DNA of 9,091 nt from UBA1046 sp050945515 (GCA_050945515.1 JBMNTB010000043.1:1-9091); one strand, 5' to 3'; positions 1-6,310 are shown, counted from the stretch's first letter. Notes: generated by a model from the letters alone, not told the origin. Program-made: numbers and translations.

Positions 1-402
1 CGAATCCGGGCGTCCCTCTACTGAAAATGTGGAAGTAATCACATTGAAACTACTGCGGCCAAAAGTCTCCAAAGCCCTTCTCAGTTCAGGCTGGAAGATA
101 ACAACAAAAGCAATGGCAAAGAGAGAGATGGTTCTGTTCAGAAGAAAGCCGATCGTATCCAGACCAATTACACCGGCAAAGACTGCAAAAGCGAAGATCA
201 GCAAAATACCTTTGAGCAATTGCCAAGCTCTGGTCTCCCGCATCAGTTTCAACAAATAATAAATGACCAGAGTGGTGGCAAGAATATCGATAATCGCCAT
301 GAAAGTATCAGCAGGCCCGCCAAAGAGTAATAGCCCATCCGAAATAATCTCCCAGACACTGGAGAAAAAATCCTTGATTGACTGGACTATATTAGATGGC
401 AT
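1..402 (-). CDS. cdaA: Diadenylate cyclase CdaA, N-terminal part (runs off left edge)
   Basis: Membrane-bound diadenylate cyclase of the CdaA/DacA (YbbP) type, which makes the second messenger c-di-AMP from two ATP and so influences potassium, osmotic and cell-wall homeostasis. The 134 residues visible are the membrane region and the start of the linker. Hydrophobic segments lie at about residues 33-52, 63-81 and 86-103. The family hallmarks TRAWQLLKGI (57-66), GLDTIGFLL (80-88) and FQPELRRALE (103-112) are all present. The catalytic DAC domain with its DGA and RHR motifs would lie beyond position 1 and cannot be checked. The ATG at 400-402 has GGAGG (410-414) seven bases upstream. It follows nnr by 80 bases on the same strand. 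In many Bacillota cdaA is followed by cdaR and glmM, which would fall outside the window (inference). Identification is firm; intactness is unknown. Confidence 0.93.
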   Translation of the reverse strand, partial: MPSNIVQSIKDFFSSVWEIISDGLLLFGGPADTFMAIIDILATTLVIYYLLKLMRETRAWQLLKGILLIFAFAVFAGVIGLDTIGFLLNRTISLFAIAFVVIFQPELRRALETFGRSSFNVITSTFSVEGRPDS

Positions 403-458
403 TCCCCAACCTCCGCCGGCACACTCTGCTAAGCATACCGCAGTAAGCGATTTAACTC

Positions 459-464
459 ATTATA
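459..464 (-). promoter_or_regulatory. Possible -10 box for cdaA
   Basis: A perfect TATAAT on the minus strand lies in the 80-base gap between the nnr stop and cdaA. No good -35 hexamer is seen 16-18 bases upstream, where the sequence (around GGTAAG) overlaps the end of nnr. It may be a secondary promoter that lets cdaA be expressed apart from trxA-nnr, or a chance match in AT-rich DNA. Confidence 0.35.
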
Positions 465-482
465 GCTATAAAATCATGCCTC

Positions 483-2213
483 TTACCAGTCCACCTGTTT
501 AAAAGACTGTGGTAAATAATCTAAAAGCAGCTCAGGAGTAATGCTTCTGGCTGTTCCTAGTTTCTGTAATGCCAGATCCGCCGCCAGCCCGTGTATATAT
601 ACAGCAGCCGGGGCAGCAATTTCTGCCTTGTAGCCCTGAGCCAGTAGGGAACAGATCATCCCTGTCAATACATCACCGGAACCGGCTTTAGCCAGACCAT
701 TATTGCCACTGGTATTGTATAGACAAACTCCCGAGGACAAAGCTGTAACAGTAGCCAATCCTTTCAAAACAACAATGCTCTGAGATCTAGTCGCCAAAGC
801 CAAAGCCGCACCCGCGCGATCCACTTTAAGCCTTTCTTCCAGATCCGGTGCCAGACGCAAAAACTCCAGCGGATGAGGTGTCAATATGGCAGGGGCAAGT
901 CCTGACTCCGCCCGCCGGACAGTCAAAATCTCCCAATCTGACAAATCAGCCACATAATTCAGCGCATCGGCATCGAGGACCAATTGTGCCGCAGACTCTA
1001 TCAAATTCGGTAAAAAGTGCAGCCAATCACTCCCTCCTGCTCCAGGCCCGCAAGCCACTGCCTCCAGCTGCCCGGTCAGCTGCAGCAGTTCGGCAGCTGT
1101 TCCCACTTCAGAGATCAAGGCAGAGGGCAGAGCGTCCGCCAGCAGCGGTAAAATCTCCGGCACTGACCGCACATAGGCGTAGCCGCTGCCGGCCGCCATC
1201 ATCCCCCTGGCAGCCAGGATCACAGCTCCCGGAATCCCCGGACTGCCACCCAGGATAAGCCCTCGGCCAAAGCTGCCCTTATGGCCATCGACACAACGCT
1301 CAATACGGCGGGAACTAAGCCAGTCCTTCGTCACAGCCAGATGAATGGTTCTGTCTTTCCCCAATGCTTGCTCAAGTTTTTGCTCTTGCCATGCAGTTGG
1401 CATACTGATGGGTGCAGAGATCACCTTGCCGGCAAAAAGACAGCCCGGTGCAGAAAATAAGCCCACTTTGGGTCGACCAAAGCTGACCGTATAGTCCGCA
1501 ACTATAGCGTTTAAAATAGCTTCTCCGGTATCAGCATTAACCCCGCTGGGAATATCGATCGCCACTACCGCCCCGGCCCTTTCGCCTAGTCGGTTGATCT
1601 GTGCCAGTAGCTCGTTCAGCTCTGCAGTTAGCGGCCGATTTTGGAAGCCGGTACCAAAAATACCGTCTATAATAACATCAGGAACCATCTCAATTCCAAC
1701 TAAATCGTTCGCAGTTACAACCACTCCGTCCAAATTTAGATAAGCCTGGCGATTGGCTGCAGCTTCCGGAGGCAAAACCTTGCCCTCAGACAGATCAACC
1801 ACTGACACAGATAGATCATATGCCAGGAGTTGACGGGCTGTCGCCCAGGCATCTCCGCCGTTTTGACCCATCCCCGCCAGGACTAAAATCTGCATTCCCC
1901 GAGCCGTATCGACACTTAAATCAGGTATGACCTTGGCAGTCCTCACTTCATCAGATGCTAATGCAACTTCTGCCAAACTGCCAACGCCGGCAAAATCTGA
2001 TCTTGTACTCAGCAAAGTCAGCACTAATGTTGTCACTGCAGAGGCAGCCTGCTCCATCAGGACAGAAAGCAAAAGGCCTGTACTCTCAGTCCAGGCCTTG
2101 TCCAATGCTCTTTGTTCAGCTCCGGTCATCAGAAGCAAGCCGTTCCGCTTCAGTTCTGAAATAGCGTTATAGTTTGAATCTCCGGTGCCGGCACTATTGT
2201 CATTACTAATCAA
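483..2213 (-). CDS. nnr: Bifunctional NAD(P)H-hydrate repair enzyme (epimerase + ADP/ATP-dependent dehydratase)
   Basis: Two-domain enzyme of 576 residues that repairs hydrated NADH and NADPH. The N-terminal YjeF_N epimerase domain (about 28-275) interconverts R- and S-NAD(P)HX. The C-terminal ribokinase-like domain (about 295-572) dehydrates S-NAD(P)HX using ADP or ATP. Visible epimerase motifs are GMGQNGGDA (114-122), IDGIFGTGF (182-190) and DIPSGVNADTG (220-230). Dehydratase motifs are HKGSFGRGLILGG (311-323), the GPGAG loop (389-393), LVLDADALN (411-419), LTPHPLEF (444-451) and the nucleotide/catalytic motif NNGLAKAGSGDVLTG (504-518, Asp514). The start is TTG, chosen because GAGGGAG (2221-2227) sits seven bases upstream. 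An internal Met29 in LLLMTGAEQRALD would match where many homologues begin. Oddities are an insertion around residues 68-106 before the first glycine loop, and Gln in place of the first Asn of the usual NNGGDG motif. It lies 16 bases after trxA, probably in one transcript. Confidence 0.96.
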   Translation of the reverse strand: MISNDNSAGTGDSNYNAISELKRNGLLLMTGAEQRALDKAWTESTGLLLSVLMEQAASAVTTLVLTLLSTRSDFAGVGSLAEVALASDEVRTAKVIPDLSVDTARGMQILVLAGMGQNGGDAWATARQLLAYDLSVSVVDLSEGKVLPPEAAANRQAYLNLDGVVVTANDLVGIEMVPDVIIDGIFGTGFQNRPLTAELNELLAQINRLGERAGAVVAIDIPSGVNADTGEAILNAIVADYTVSFGRPKVGLFSAPGCLFAGKVISAPISMPTAWQEQKLEQALGKDRTIHLAVTKDWLSSRRIERCVDGHKGSFGRGLILGGSPGIPGAVILAARGMMAAGSGYAYVRSVPEILPLLADALPSALISEVGTAAELLQLTGQLEAVACGPGAGGSDWLHFLPNLIESAAQLVLDADALNYVADLSDWEILTVRRAESGLAPAILTPHPLEFLRLAPDLEERLKVDRAGAALALATRSQSIVVLKGLATVTALSSGVCLYNTSGNNGLAKAGSGDVLTGMICSLLAQGYKAEIAAPAAVYIHGLAADLALQKLGTARSITPELLLDYLPQSFKQVDW

Positions 2214-2220
2214 GAATCTA

Positions 2221-2227
2221 CTCCCTC
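2221..2227 (-). promoter_or_regulatory. Ribosome binding site fixing the TTG start of nnr
   Basis: GAGGGAG on the minus strand ends seven bases before the TTG at 2211-2213. The nearby ATG at 2201-2203 is out of frame, so this site supports the TTG start over the downstream Met29. Confidence 0.75.
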
Positions 2228-2229
2228 AA

Positions 2230-2547
2230 TTACAAAAATTTATCTATCAGACGCACAAGTTCTTCAAAGGACTTGGCTCCTACCTGTCTGTCAGCAATTT
2301 CACCATCCTTAAAGAGAAGTAACGTCGGAATACTCATCACATGATAACGAGTGGCCAGATCCTGTTCCTCATCAACATTGACCATGCCAACATTCAGGCG
2401 TCCCTGATAATGCTCAGCCAGTTTTTCTACAGCCGGAATAACCAGGCGGCAAGGCCCGCACCAAGCGGCCCAGAAATCCACCAAGAACGGTTTGTCGCTA
2501 TTCAGTACCTCCGTGTCGAAGTTCTGTTTTGTAATTACTGTGGTCAT
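2230..2547 (-). CDS. trxA: Thioredoxin
   Basis: Cytoplasmic thiol-disulfide reductant of 105 residues, the normal length for thioredoxin. It passes electrons from thioredoxin reductase to proteins such as ribonucleotide reductase and peroxiredoxins. The active site is WCGPC (29-33, Cys30 and Cys33), and the cis-proline motif SIPTLLLF (72-79) and the DGE turn after it are present. The reading frame stays open to 2604, but I start at the ATG 2545-2547. That gives the standard N-terminus (MTTVITKQNF) and has AAAGGG (2557-2562) nine bases upstream. The ATG nine bases further up would sit almost on top of that site. nnr follows 16 bases downstream, which suggests co-transcription and a shared redox theme. 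No sign of truncation or of a missing residue. Confidence 0.96.
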   Translation of the reverse strand: MTTVITKQNFDTEVLNSDKPFLVDFWAAWCGPCRLVIPAVEKLAEHYQGRLNVGMVNVDEEQDLATRYHVMSIPTLLLFKDGEIADRQVGAKSFEELVRLIDKFL

Positions 2548-2567
2548 TAGTATCATCCCTTTCGTAT

Positions 2568-2591
2568 ATGACTTCATTGATGACTTCATTG
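2568..2591. repeat. Perfect 12-base tandem duplication upstream of trxA
   Basis: ATGACTTCATTG occurs twice in a row (2568-2579 and 2580-2591), ending six bases before the trxA ribosome binding site. It may be a recent slippage duplication in the leader or a doubled binding site. No function can be read from it. Confidence 0.85.
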
Positions 2592-2679
2592 CAACTTTTC
2601 GCACTTAAGTCAATTTCAACTCCTGATCCAAAGGCAAAAAAGGATCCGAAATTATTGTGACCTTTCTGCACTAATTAAT

Positions 2680-2697
2680 AAGTAACTGGAGTTACTT
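2680..2697. promoter_or_regulatory. 18-base dyad, possible operator
   Basis: AAGTAACTGGAGTTACTT has perfect 8-base arms around a 2-base centre. The short centre argues against an RNA hairpin and for a dimeric DNA-binding protein. It lies about 130 bases upstream of trxA, and I do not recognise the regulator. Confidence 0.4.
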
Positions 2698-2723
2698 TCT
2701 CCTCAGTCCAGCCTTCTTACAGA

Positions 2724-2745
2724 CGGGGAAATTTACCTTTCCCCG
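2724..2745. repeat. GC-rich hairpin in the kinase-trxA gap
   Basis: CGGGGAAA and TTTCCCCG form a perfect 8-base stem with a 6-base loop. It lies within one unit of the degenerate repeat and is followed by the 8-base palindrome GGCCGGCC (2746-2753). Neither strand has a U-tract after it, so it is not a standard terminator, although it could stabilise a transcript end. Confidence 0.55.
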
Positions 2746-2865
2746 GGCCGGCCACTTGATAACCAAATGAAATCACTTTCCCCTCAGCCGGGCCTCCTGT
2801 CTCCCAAGCAAGCTTAACTTTCCCATAGTCTCAGCATCAATCTAAGACCCCTCATACAGCTGAAC

Positions 2866-3858
2866 TCAAATAAACTCCTGCAAGATAGAATCCGCCGGCA
2901 CTATACCTGGACTCACGGACGGTAGATTGGCACAGGCTTCCGCAAGTTGCACAGCTTTTTTAACAGCTCTGGACAGATCGGACCAGCCTGCGGGATTAAC
3001 CGTATTCCTGGAAGGCGGCAAAGTTCCTTTTAACAGCCCATCCAAAGAGGCGTGGATCTGATCGCGGGCTAAAGTGGCTGTCACCATAAACTCATAGGGT
3101 AATAGAGTATTAATATAGAAATCGGCCGCTGCCAGATAGTTGGGAATAAAGTCCTGCTCAGCGCGATCAATCATCGGCCAATAGTCAATCGTGGCTAGTG
3201 CCGACGAACCACGCTGCCTGACATCACGACTGATCCTGCGCAACATGCGTATATCCGAGCCGGAAAGCATCCTGGCATCGGAATGTACCCTGCCATGAGG
3301 CATGATAAATAGTCCCAACGATTCTTCTGCCGGCAGATGGTTGATAATTTCCGGTGACAAGCCATGCAGGCCCTCAATCACCAGCACATCCCCCGCTTCC
3401 GGTCGTATGACCTTTTCCGGCTCAAAAATGCGCTCTCTGGTTTTAAACAGAAAGGTCGGCAGCGCAACTTCCCGATCATGATCAAACTTGAGAATATCTT
3501 CCAGCATCAAGTCCATATCCAAAGTCTCAATGCTTTCAAAATCCGGTCTGCCATCCTCATCATAGCTAACCTCTTCCGTTTTATAATAGTCGTCCATGGA
3601 CAGCAAATAGGTCTTGCGGCCGGAGGCACTAAGAAGCTTGGTAAAATGAGTGGAAAAGGTCGTCTTGCCGGACGATGTCGGCCCGGAAATAAAAAAGACT
3701 TTTACCTGTTTATTATTGATCACGCAATCGGCCACAGTTTTCACCTGCTCGGCAAAATTCGCTTCCGATTCTGCAACAAATTGCTGCAATCTGTTGCTGC
3801 CCAGATTGCCTTCTAAATCTTCAACAGATAATTCAATTAATTTGCTCAGCTCAGCCAT
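2866..3858 (-). CDS. Uridine kinase-family nucleoside kinase
   Basis: A 330-residue P-loop kinase related to uridine kinase (Udk) and phosphoribulokinase, probably phosphorylating a nucleoside in salvage. The Walker A loop is GPTSSGKTT (59-67). The substrate-side MDDYY motif is at 88-92, the Walker B-like strand DVLVIEGLHGL at 157-167, and the lid/arginine region SDIRMLRRISRDVRQRG at 201-217. The tail ADFYINTLLPYEF (245-257) is typical of the larger Udk-like proteins of anaerobes. Classical Udk has about 210 residues. Long relatives often carry an N-terminal TGS/ThrRS-like domain, and here only about 50 residues precede the P-loop, so that domain is absent. The ATG is preceded by GAGGA with seven bases of spacing. 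It is divergent from the MFS gene and has a 318-base gap on its 3' side. The exact substrate is unknown. Confidence 0.9.
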   Translation of the reverse strand: MAELSKLIELSVEDLEGNLGSNRLQQFVAESEANFAEQVKTVADCVINNKQVKVFFISGPTSSGKTTFSTHFTKLLSASGRKTYLLSMDDYYKTEEVSYDEDGRPDFESIETLDMDLMLEDILKFDHDREVALPTFLFKTRERIFEPEKVIRPEAGDVLVIEGLHGLSPEIINHLPAEESLGLFIMPHGRVHSDARMLSGSDIRMLRRISRDVRQRGSSALATIDYWPMIDRAEQDFIPNYLAAADFYINTLLPYEFMVTATLARDQIHASLDGLLKGTLPPSRNTVNPAGWSDLSRAVKKAVQLAEACANLPSVSPGIVPADSILQEFI

Positions 3859-3953
3859 CTGACTTTCCTCAAACTTTTCCCGCTGATTTTGGTCTTTAAT
3901 CTGCTTTTAAGTAATTATTACACTGATTTTAGCTTAAAGAGGGGAAGTAAAGC

Positions 3954-3959
3954 TATAAT
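3954..3959 (+). promoter_or_regulatory. Possible -10 box for the MFS gene
   Basis: Perfect TATAAT, 91 bases before the MFS start. The sequence 17 bases upstream is a poor -35 (AGCTTA). If used, transcription would begin near 3966, exactly where a small stem-loop (3966-3980) starts. The kinase gene must be promoted from the same 192-base divergent gap, but no clear minus-strand promoter was seen. Confidence 0.35.
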
Positions 3960-4050
3960 AGCATAGGGATAAACAATCCCGGAGCTTTTGTTCAAAAAAT
4001 TGACCGCTGTCAGGCTCAAGGCCGTGGCCGTCAGAATATGAGGTGGAAGT

Positions 4051-5361
4051 ATGAAACTTGATTATCGCAAGACATTTCTGATCGGCTTCGGCTTTCTCGC
4101 CAGCTCTCTGGCCTGGAGTCTTTACAATGCTTATGTACCGACAATGCTGGAAGAGCGCTTTGCGCTCTCGACAACTGTCATCGGCACTATTATGACGATC
4201 GATAATTTCTTCGGCATTATTTTTCAGCCGATCGTTGGTATACTCAGCGACCGCACTCACACCAGATTTGGTCACCGGATGCCCTGGATCATGGTTGGAC
4301 TACCCATCTGTGCCGTTCTTTTTGCTATCATACCCCAGATGTATACTTTAGCTGCCATGATGGCTGTTCTGATCGGCTTCAACTTTGTTATGTCACTCTG
4401 GCGTTCTCCTGTGATAGCTCTAATGCCGGATGTCACACCGCGTCCTCTGCGCAGCAAGGCCAACGGCGTCATCAATCTGATGGGCGGGCTGGGCAGCATT
4501 ATCGCCTTCTTCTTCGGTGGCAAGCTCAGCCAGCTCGATCCCACCAATGAGGCCGCTTTCCTGATGGGAACCGTAACTATGCTGGTATCTTTACTGATGC
4601 TGCTTCTCTTCGTCCGCGAGCCCTCAGCCCTGCCCCGCCGGGCTAAACAGGACCCGGCACTGATGGCGGCCTGGCAAAACGATCGCCGGCGGCGGATCGA
4701 GGAACAACACCGTCAAAGAGAAGAGGCGGCCGCGAGCAGTTCAAAGCTTTCCCGCTGGGAAAAGTTGAAACAAGAATTTTTCGCCCTGTCTCCCGGCGAA
4801 CTGCGCTCACTGCTATTCATGCTCTTTGCAATCTTCTTTTGGTTCTGCGCTTACAATGCAATCGAAACTTTTTTCACATTGTACGCCGTCAATGTTCTGC
4901 ACCTGTCCCAAGGTGAGGGAGCAACAATGTTGACCGCTTTCTCTCTGACTTTTGTAGCCTTTGCTATCCCTGCCGGTCTACTGGGCAGCAAGTTGGGCCG
5001 CAAACGCACTATACTGATCGGTTTGACCGGGATTACCCTGGCCTTCATCCCGGTGCTCTTCATGGAGAGCAAACTCATAATCATGATCTTACTGGCAGTG
5101 GGCGGCATATTCTGGGCTTGCATCAATATCAACTCTCTGCCCATGGTAGTCGAGCTGGCAAGTAAAGATAAGGTAGGCAGCTTCACCGGCTATTACTATT
5201 TCTTTTCGTTCTCAGCGGCAATCCTGGCTCCCATCACCTTTGGCGCCATCCGCGATCTAACGGATAATTATTCTCTGCTATTCGTCTTTTCTTCGGTGGC
5301 CTTTATCCTGGCCTTCATTTCCATGCTCTTCGTCAAGCATGGCGAAGCCGACCCGGCCTGA
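4051..5361 (+). CDS. MFS transporter, SLC45/sugar-carrier-like
   Basis: A 436-residue integral membrane protein of the major facilitator superfamily with about 12 hydrophobic segments in two halves (roughly 10-190 and 250-430). The signature between helices 2 and 3, GILSDRTHTRFGHRMP (63-78), the segment RSPVIALMPDVTPRPLRSKA (118-137) and the GGLG turn (145-148) resemble the SLC45/sucrose-proton symporter and GPH-like carriers rather than drug exporters. That makes a sugar or glycoside a plausible cargo (inference). The central cytoplasmic loop (about 190-250) is highly charged, with RRRRIEEQHRQREE at 212-225. The second half ends with NSLPMVVELA (361-370), near helix 10. The start ATG has AGGTGG four bases upstream, which is rather close. 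No sugar-metabolising gene lies next to it, so the substrate cannot be inferred from context. The gene is divergent from the kinase gene and convergent with the zinc-ribbon gene. Confidence 0.92.
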   Translation: MKLDYRKTFLIGFGFLASSLAWSLYNAYVPTMLEERFALSTTVIGTIMTIDNFFGIIFQPIVGILSDRTHTRFGHRMPWIMVGLPICAVLFAIIPQMYTLAAMMAVLIGFNFVMSLWRSPVIALMPDVTPRPLRSKANGVINLMGGLGSIIAFFFGGKLSQLDPTNEAAFLMGTVTMLVSLLMLLLFVREPSALPRRAKQDPALMAAWQNDRRRRIEEQHRQREEAAASSSKLSRWEKLKQEFFALSPGELRSLLFMLFAIFFWFCAYNAIETFFTLYAVNVLHLSQGEGATMLTAFSLTFVAFAIPAGLLGSKLGRKRTILIGLTGITLAFIPVLFMESKLIIMILLAVGGIFWACININSLPMVVELASKDKVGSFTGYYYFFSFSAAILAPITFGAIRDLTDNYSLLFVFSSVAFILAFISMLFVKHGEADPA

Positions 5362-5377
5362 AACAGCGCCACAAAGA

Positions 5378-5409
5378 AACAAATCCGAGGCACCACTCTC
5401 GGATTTGTT
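5378..5409. terminator. Hairpin after the MFS gene, probable bidirectional terminator
   Basis: A perfect 12-base stem AACAAATCCGAG / CTCGGATTTGTT with an 8-base loop begins 17 bases after the MFS stop. On the plus strand the following bases are only weakly U-rich. On the minus strand the stem is followed by TTTCTTTG, so it may also act as a back-up terminator for the convergent gene. Confidence 0.6.
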
Positions 5410-5427
5410 GCATTGGAGGAGAAAAGT

Positions 5428-5475
5428 ATGAAAAAGGAAATATTCAAATCCTCTATTAATACAAGTACAGAATAA
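5428..5475 (+). CDS. Possible 15-residue micro-ORF
   Basis: ATG to TAA encodes MKKEIFKSSINTSTE. GGAGGAG (5415-5421) lies six bases upstream, one of the best ribosome binding sites in the window. It lies just after the MFS hairpin, in the same direction. I recognise no peptide family. It may be a real small protein, the remaining start of a lost gene, or a chance match. No promoter of its own was seen. Confidence 0.3.
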   Translation: MKKEIFKSSINTSTE

Positions 5476-5512
5476 ACAGGATAAATGACAAATTTAAATC
5501 TCAAATGTAAAC

Positions 5513-5563
5513 AAAAAAATAACAGGTTTCAGTCTTATTACTAAATCAGCGAAACCTGTTATT
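5513..5563 (-). terminator. Rho-independent terminator of the zinc-ribbon gene
   Basis: Read on the minus strand, AATAACAGGTTTC (5551-5563) pairs perfectly with GAAACCTGTTATT (5518-5530) across a 20-base loop. The second arm runs into seven Ts (5513-5519). It lies about 30 bases after the stop codon at 5594. The long U-tract is on the minus-strand side only. Confidence 0.85.
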
Positions 5564-5593
5564 AAATTCAGGAATTAGAATAATTTTTCTTAG

Positions 5594-6310
5594 CTAATCC
5601 AATTTTGTCATAGCTCTGTCTAACACCAGATCCGCCGGTTCCGCCGGTTCTGTGATTAGAAAACCACCCTCCGGCGTTGCAATGCGCATTGTGATCGAAT
5701 TGGCACTGGCCGAAAAATCGTTTTCATCATAACCTATGACTTCAGCCCTGGCCTTGGCATAATCGAGAAAGATTTCCGCCGCTTGCTGCTCGCTAACACT
5801 ATTCTTCAGCACTACAATGACTGCATCACTTTTCATCTGCTCAATCGCAATCCCACTGAGCTCATGCTCCAAATCAGCCACAAAGTGCTCTTTAATTTCA
5901 GCTCGTTCTCCATCACGCTTCAATGAAAGTAAAAACGCGACCGCCAGAAATATAACCAGCAGCCCGGCGATAACCGAGGTTATCAGGATTCTGCTCTTAG
6001 CCGACATTTTGAAATCAGGAATATCCAGCTGCGGCAGCACAAATTCATCGACTTTTCTGCCCTTGACTCTGCGTTGAGTTACCTGAGGAGCAAAGACCGC
6101 ATCGCGCACCGGCTGCACTACCAGTGGAGGTCCGGTATATTCCGGTTGCTCCTCGTTAGGAAATTCGTGATCTCCGGGAAGCTGCATTGCAGCAAAAGCG
6201 TCTTCGTTCAAAAATACTGCGCCGCAGAAGAGACATTGTCCTTTTTCCATCTTCGGATCGAGAATCAGGAGTGAACCGCAGTTGACACAACGACCTTCTT
6301 TTAAAGCCAT
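5594..6310 (-). CDS. Zinc-ribbon, single-pass membrane protein of unknown function
   Basis: A 238-residue protein with an N-terminal zinc ribbon: CVNC (Cys8, Cys11) and CLFC (Cys26, Cys29), 14 residues apart. A mostly polar, Pro-rich linker follows (about 40-105), then one hydrophobic helix (about 108-130, RILITSVIAGLLVIFLAVAF) and a C-terminal domain of about 108 residues with no motif I recognise. With no signal peptide before the ribbon, the N-terminus is probably cytoplasmic and the C-terminal domain outside (inference). The frame is open to 6340, but the ATG at 6308-6310 is preferred. It has AAGGTGG (6316-6322) five bases upstream, whereas the upstream ATG falls at the expected transcription start and has no ribosome binding site. 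A strong terminator follows. It is divergent from tadA. Function unknown. Confidence 0.78.
   Translation of the reverse strand: MALKEGRCVNCGSLLILDPKMEKGQCLFCGAVFLNEDAFAAMQLPGDHEFPNEEQPEYTGPPLVVQPVRDAVFAPQVTQRRVKGRKVDEFVLPQLDIPDFKMSAKSRILITSVIAGLLVIFLAVAFLLSLKRDGERAEIKEHFVADLEHELSGIAIEQMKSDAVIVVLKNSVSEQQAAEIFLDYAKARAEVIGYDENDFSASANSITMRIATPEGGFLITEPAEPADLVLDRAMTKLD

Larger units (their letters stand above)
2675..2839. repeat. Four degenerate tandem repeats, period about 41 bases
   Basis: Read on the minus strand, each unit has a GGC-rich stretch, then a GAGGGGAAAGT-like core, then an AT-rich part. The cores are at about 2818-2828, 2776-2786, 2736-2746 and 2694-2704. The TTTC of each core (plus strand) starts at 2819, 2777, 2738 and 2696, a spacing of 42, 39 and 42. 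Examples are CTGAGGGGAAAGTGA, CTGAGGAGAAAGTAAC and CTATGGGAAAGTTAAG. Each core is followed by a short complementary stretch, so several units can form a local hairpin. The alignment was done by eye and the units are strongly diverged. Confidence 0.55.
2548..2865. other. Intergenic region between the kinase gene and trxA
   Basis: 318 bases with no convincing gene on either strand. It contains four degenerate repeats of about 41 bases (2675-2839), a sharp dyad at 2680-2697, a hairpin at 2724-2745 and a perfect 12-base tandem duplication at 2568-2591. The trxA promoter should lie in the left part. Candidate -35 elements (TTGACT, TTGCAA on the minus strand near 2589-2615) exist, but none pairs with a good -10 at standard spacing. 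No classic terminator with a U-tract was found for the kinase gene. Confidence 0.7.

Noticed and set aside
29..502. Two plus-strand open frames at the left edge
   Set aside because: They are antisense shadows of cdaA, which has hallmark motifs and a GGAGG site at its start.
848..1258. Plus-strand open frame of 136 codons
   Set aside because: It lies entirely within nnr in the opposite direction. Its Pro/Arg/Ser-rich composition is typical of an antisense shadow, and no ribosome binding site was seen.
2548..2604. N-terminal extension of thioredoxin by 19 residues
   Set aside because: It includes the tandem duplication and lacks a matching ribosome binding site. The shorter start gives a normal thioredoxin.
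3364..3816. Plus-strand open frame of 150 codons
   Set aside because: Antisense to the kinase gene, whose motifs are unmistakable. The shadow has no recognisable domain.
4000..4005. TTGACC as a -35 box for the MFS gene
   Set aside because: No acceptable -10 is present 16-18 bases downstream.
3934..4275. Minus-strand open frame of 113 codons across the divergent gap
   Set aside because: It overlaps the MFS start in antisense and the candidate promoter, and shows no motif or ribosome binding site that would favour it.
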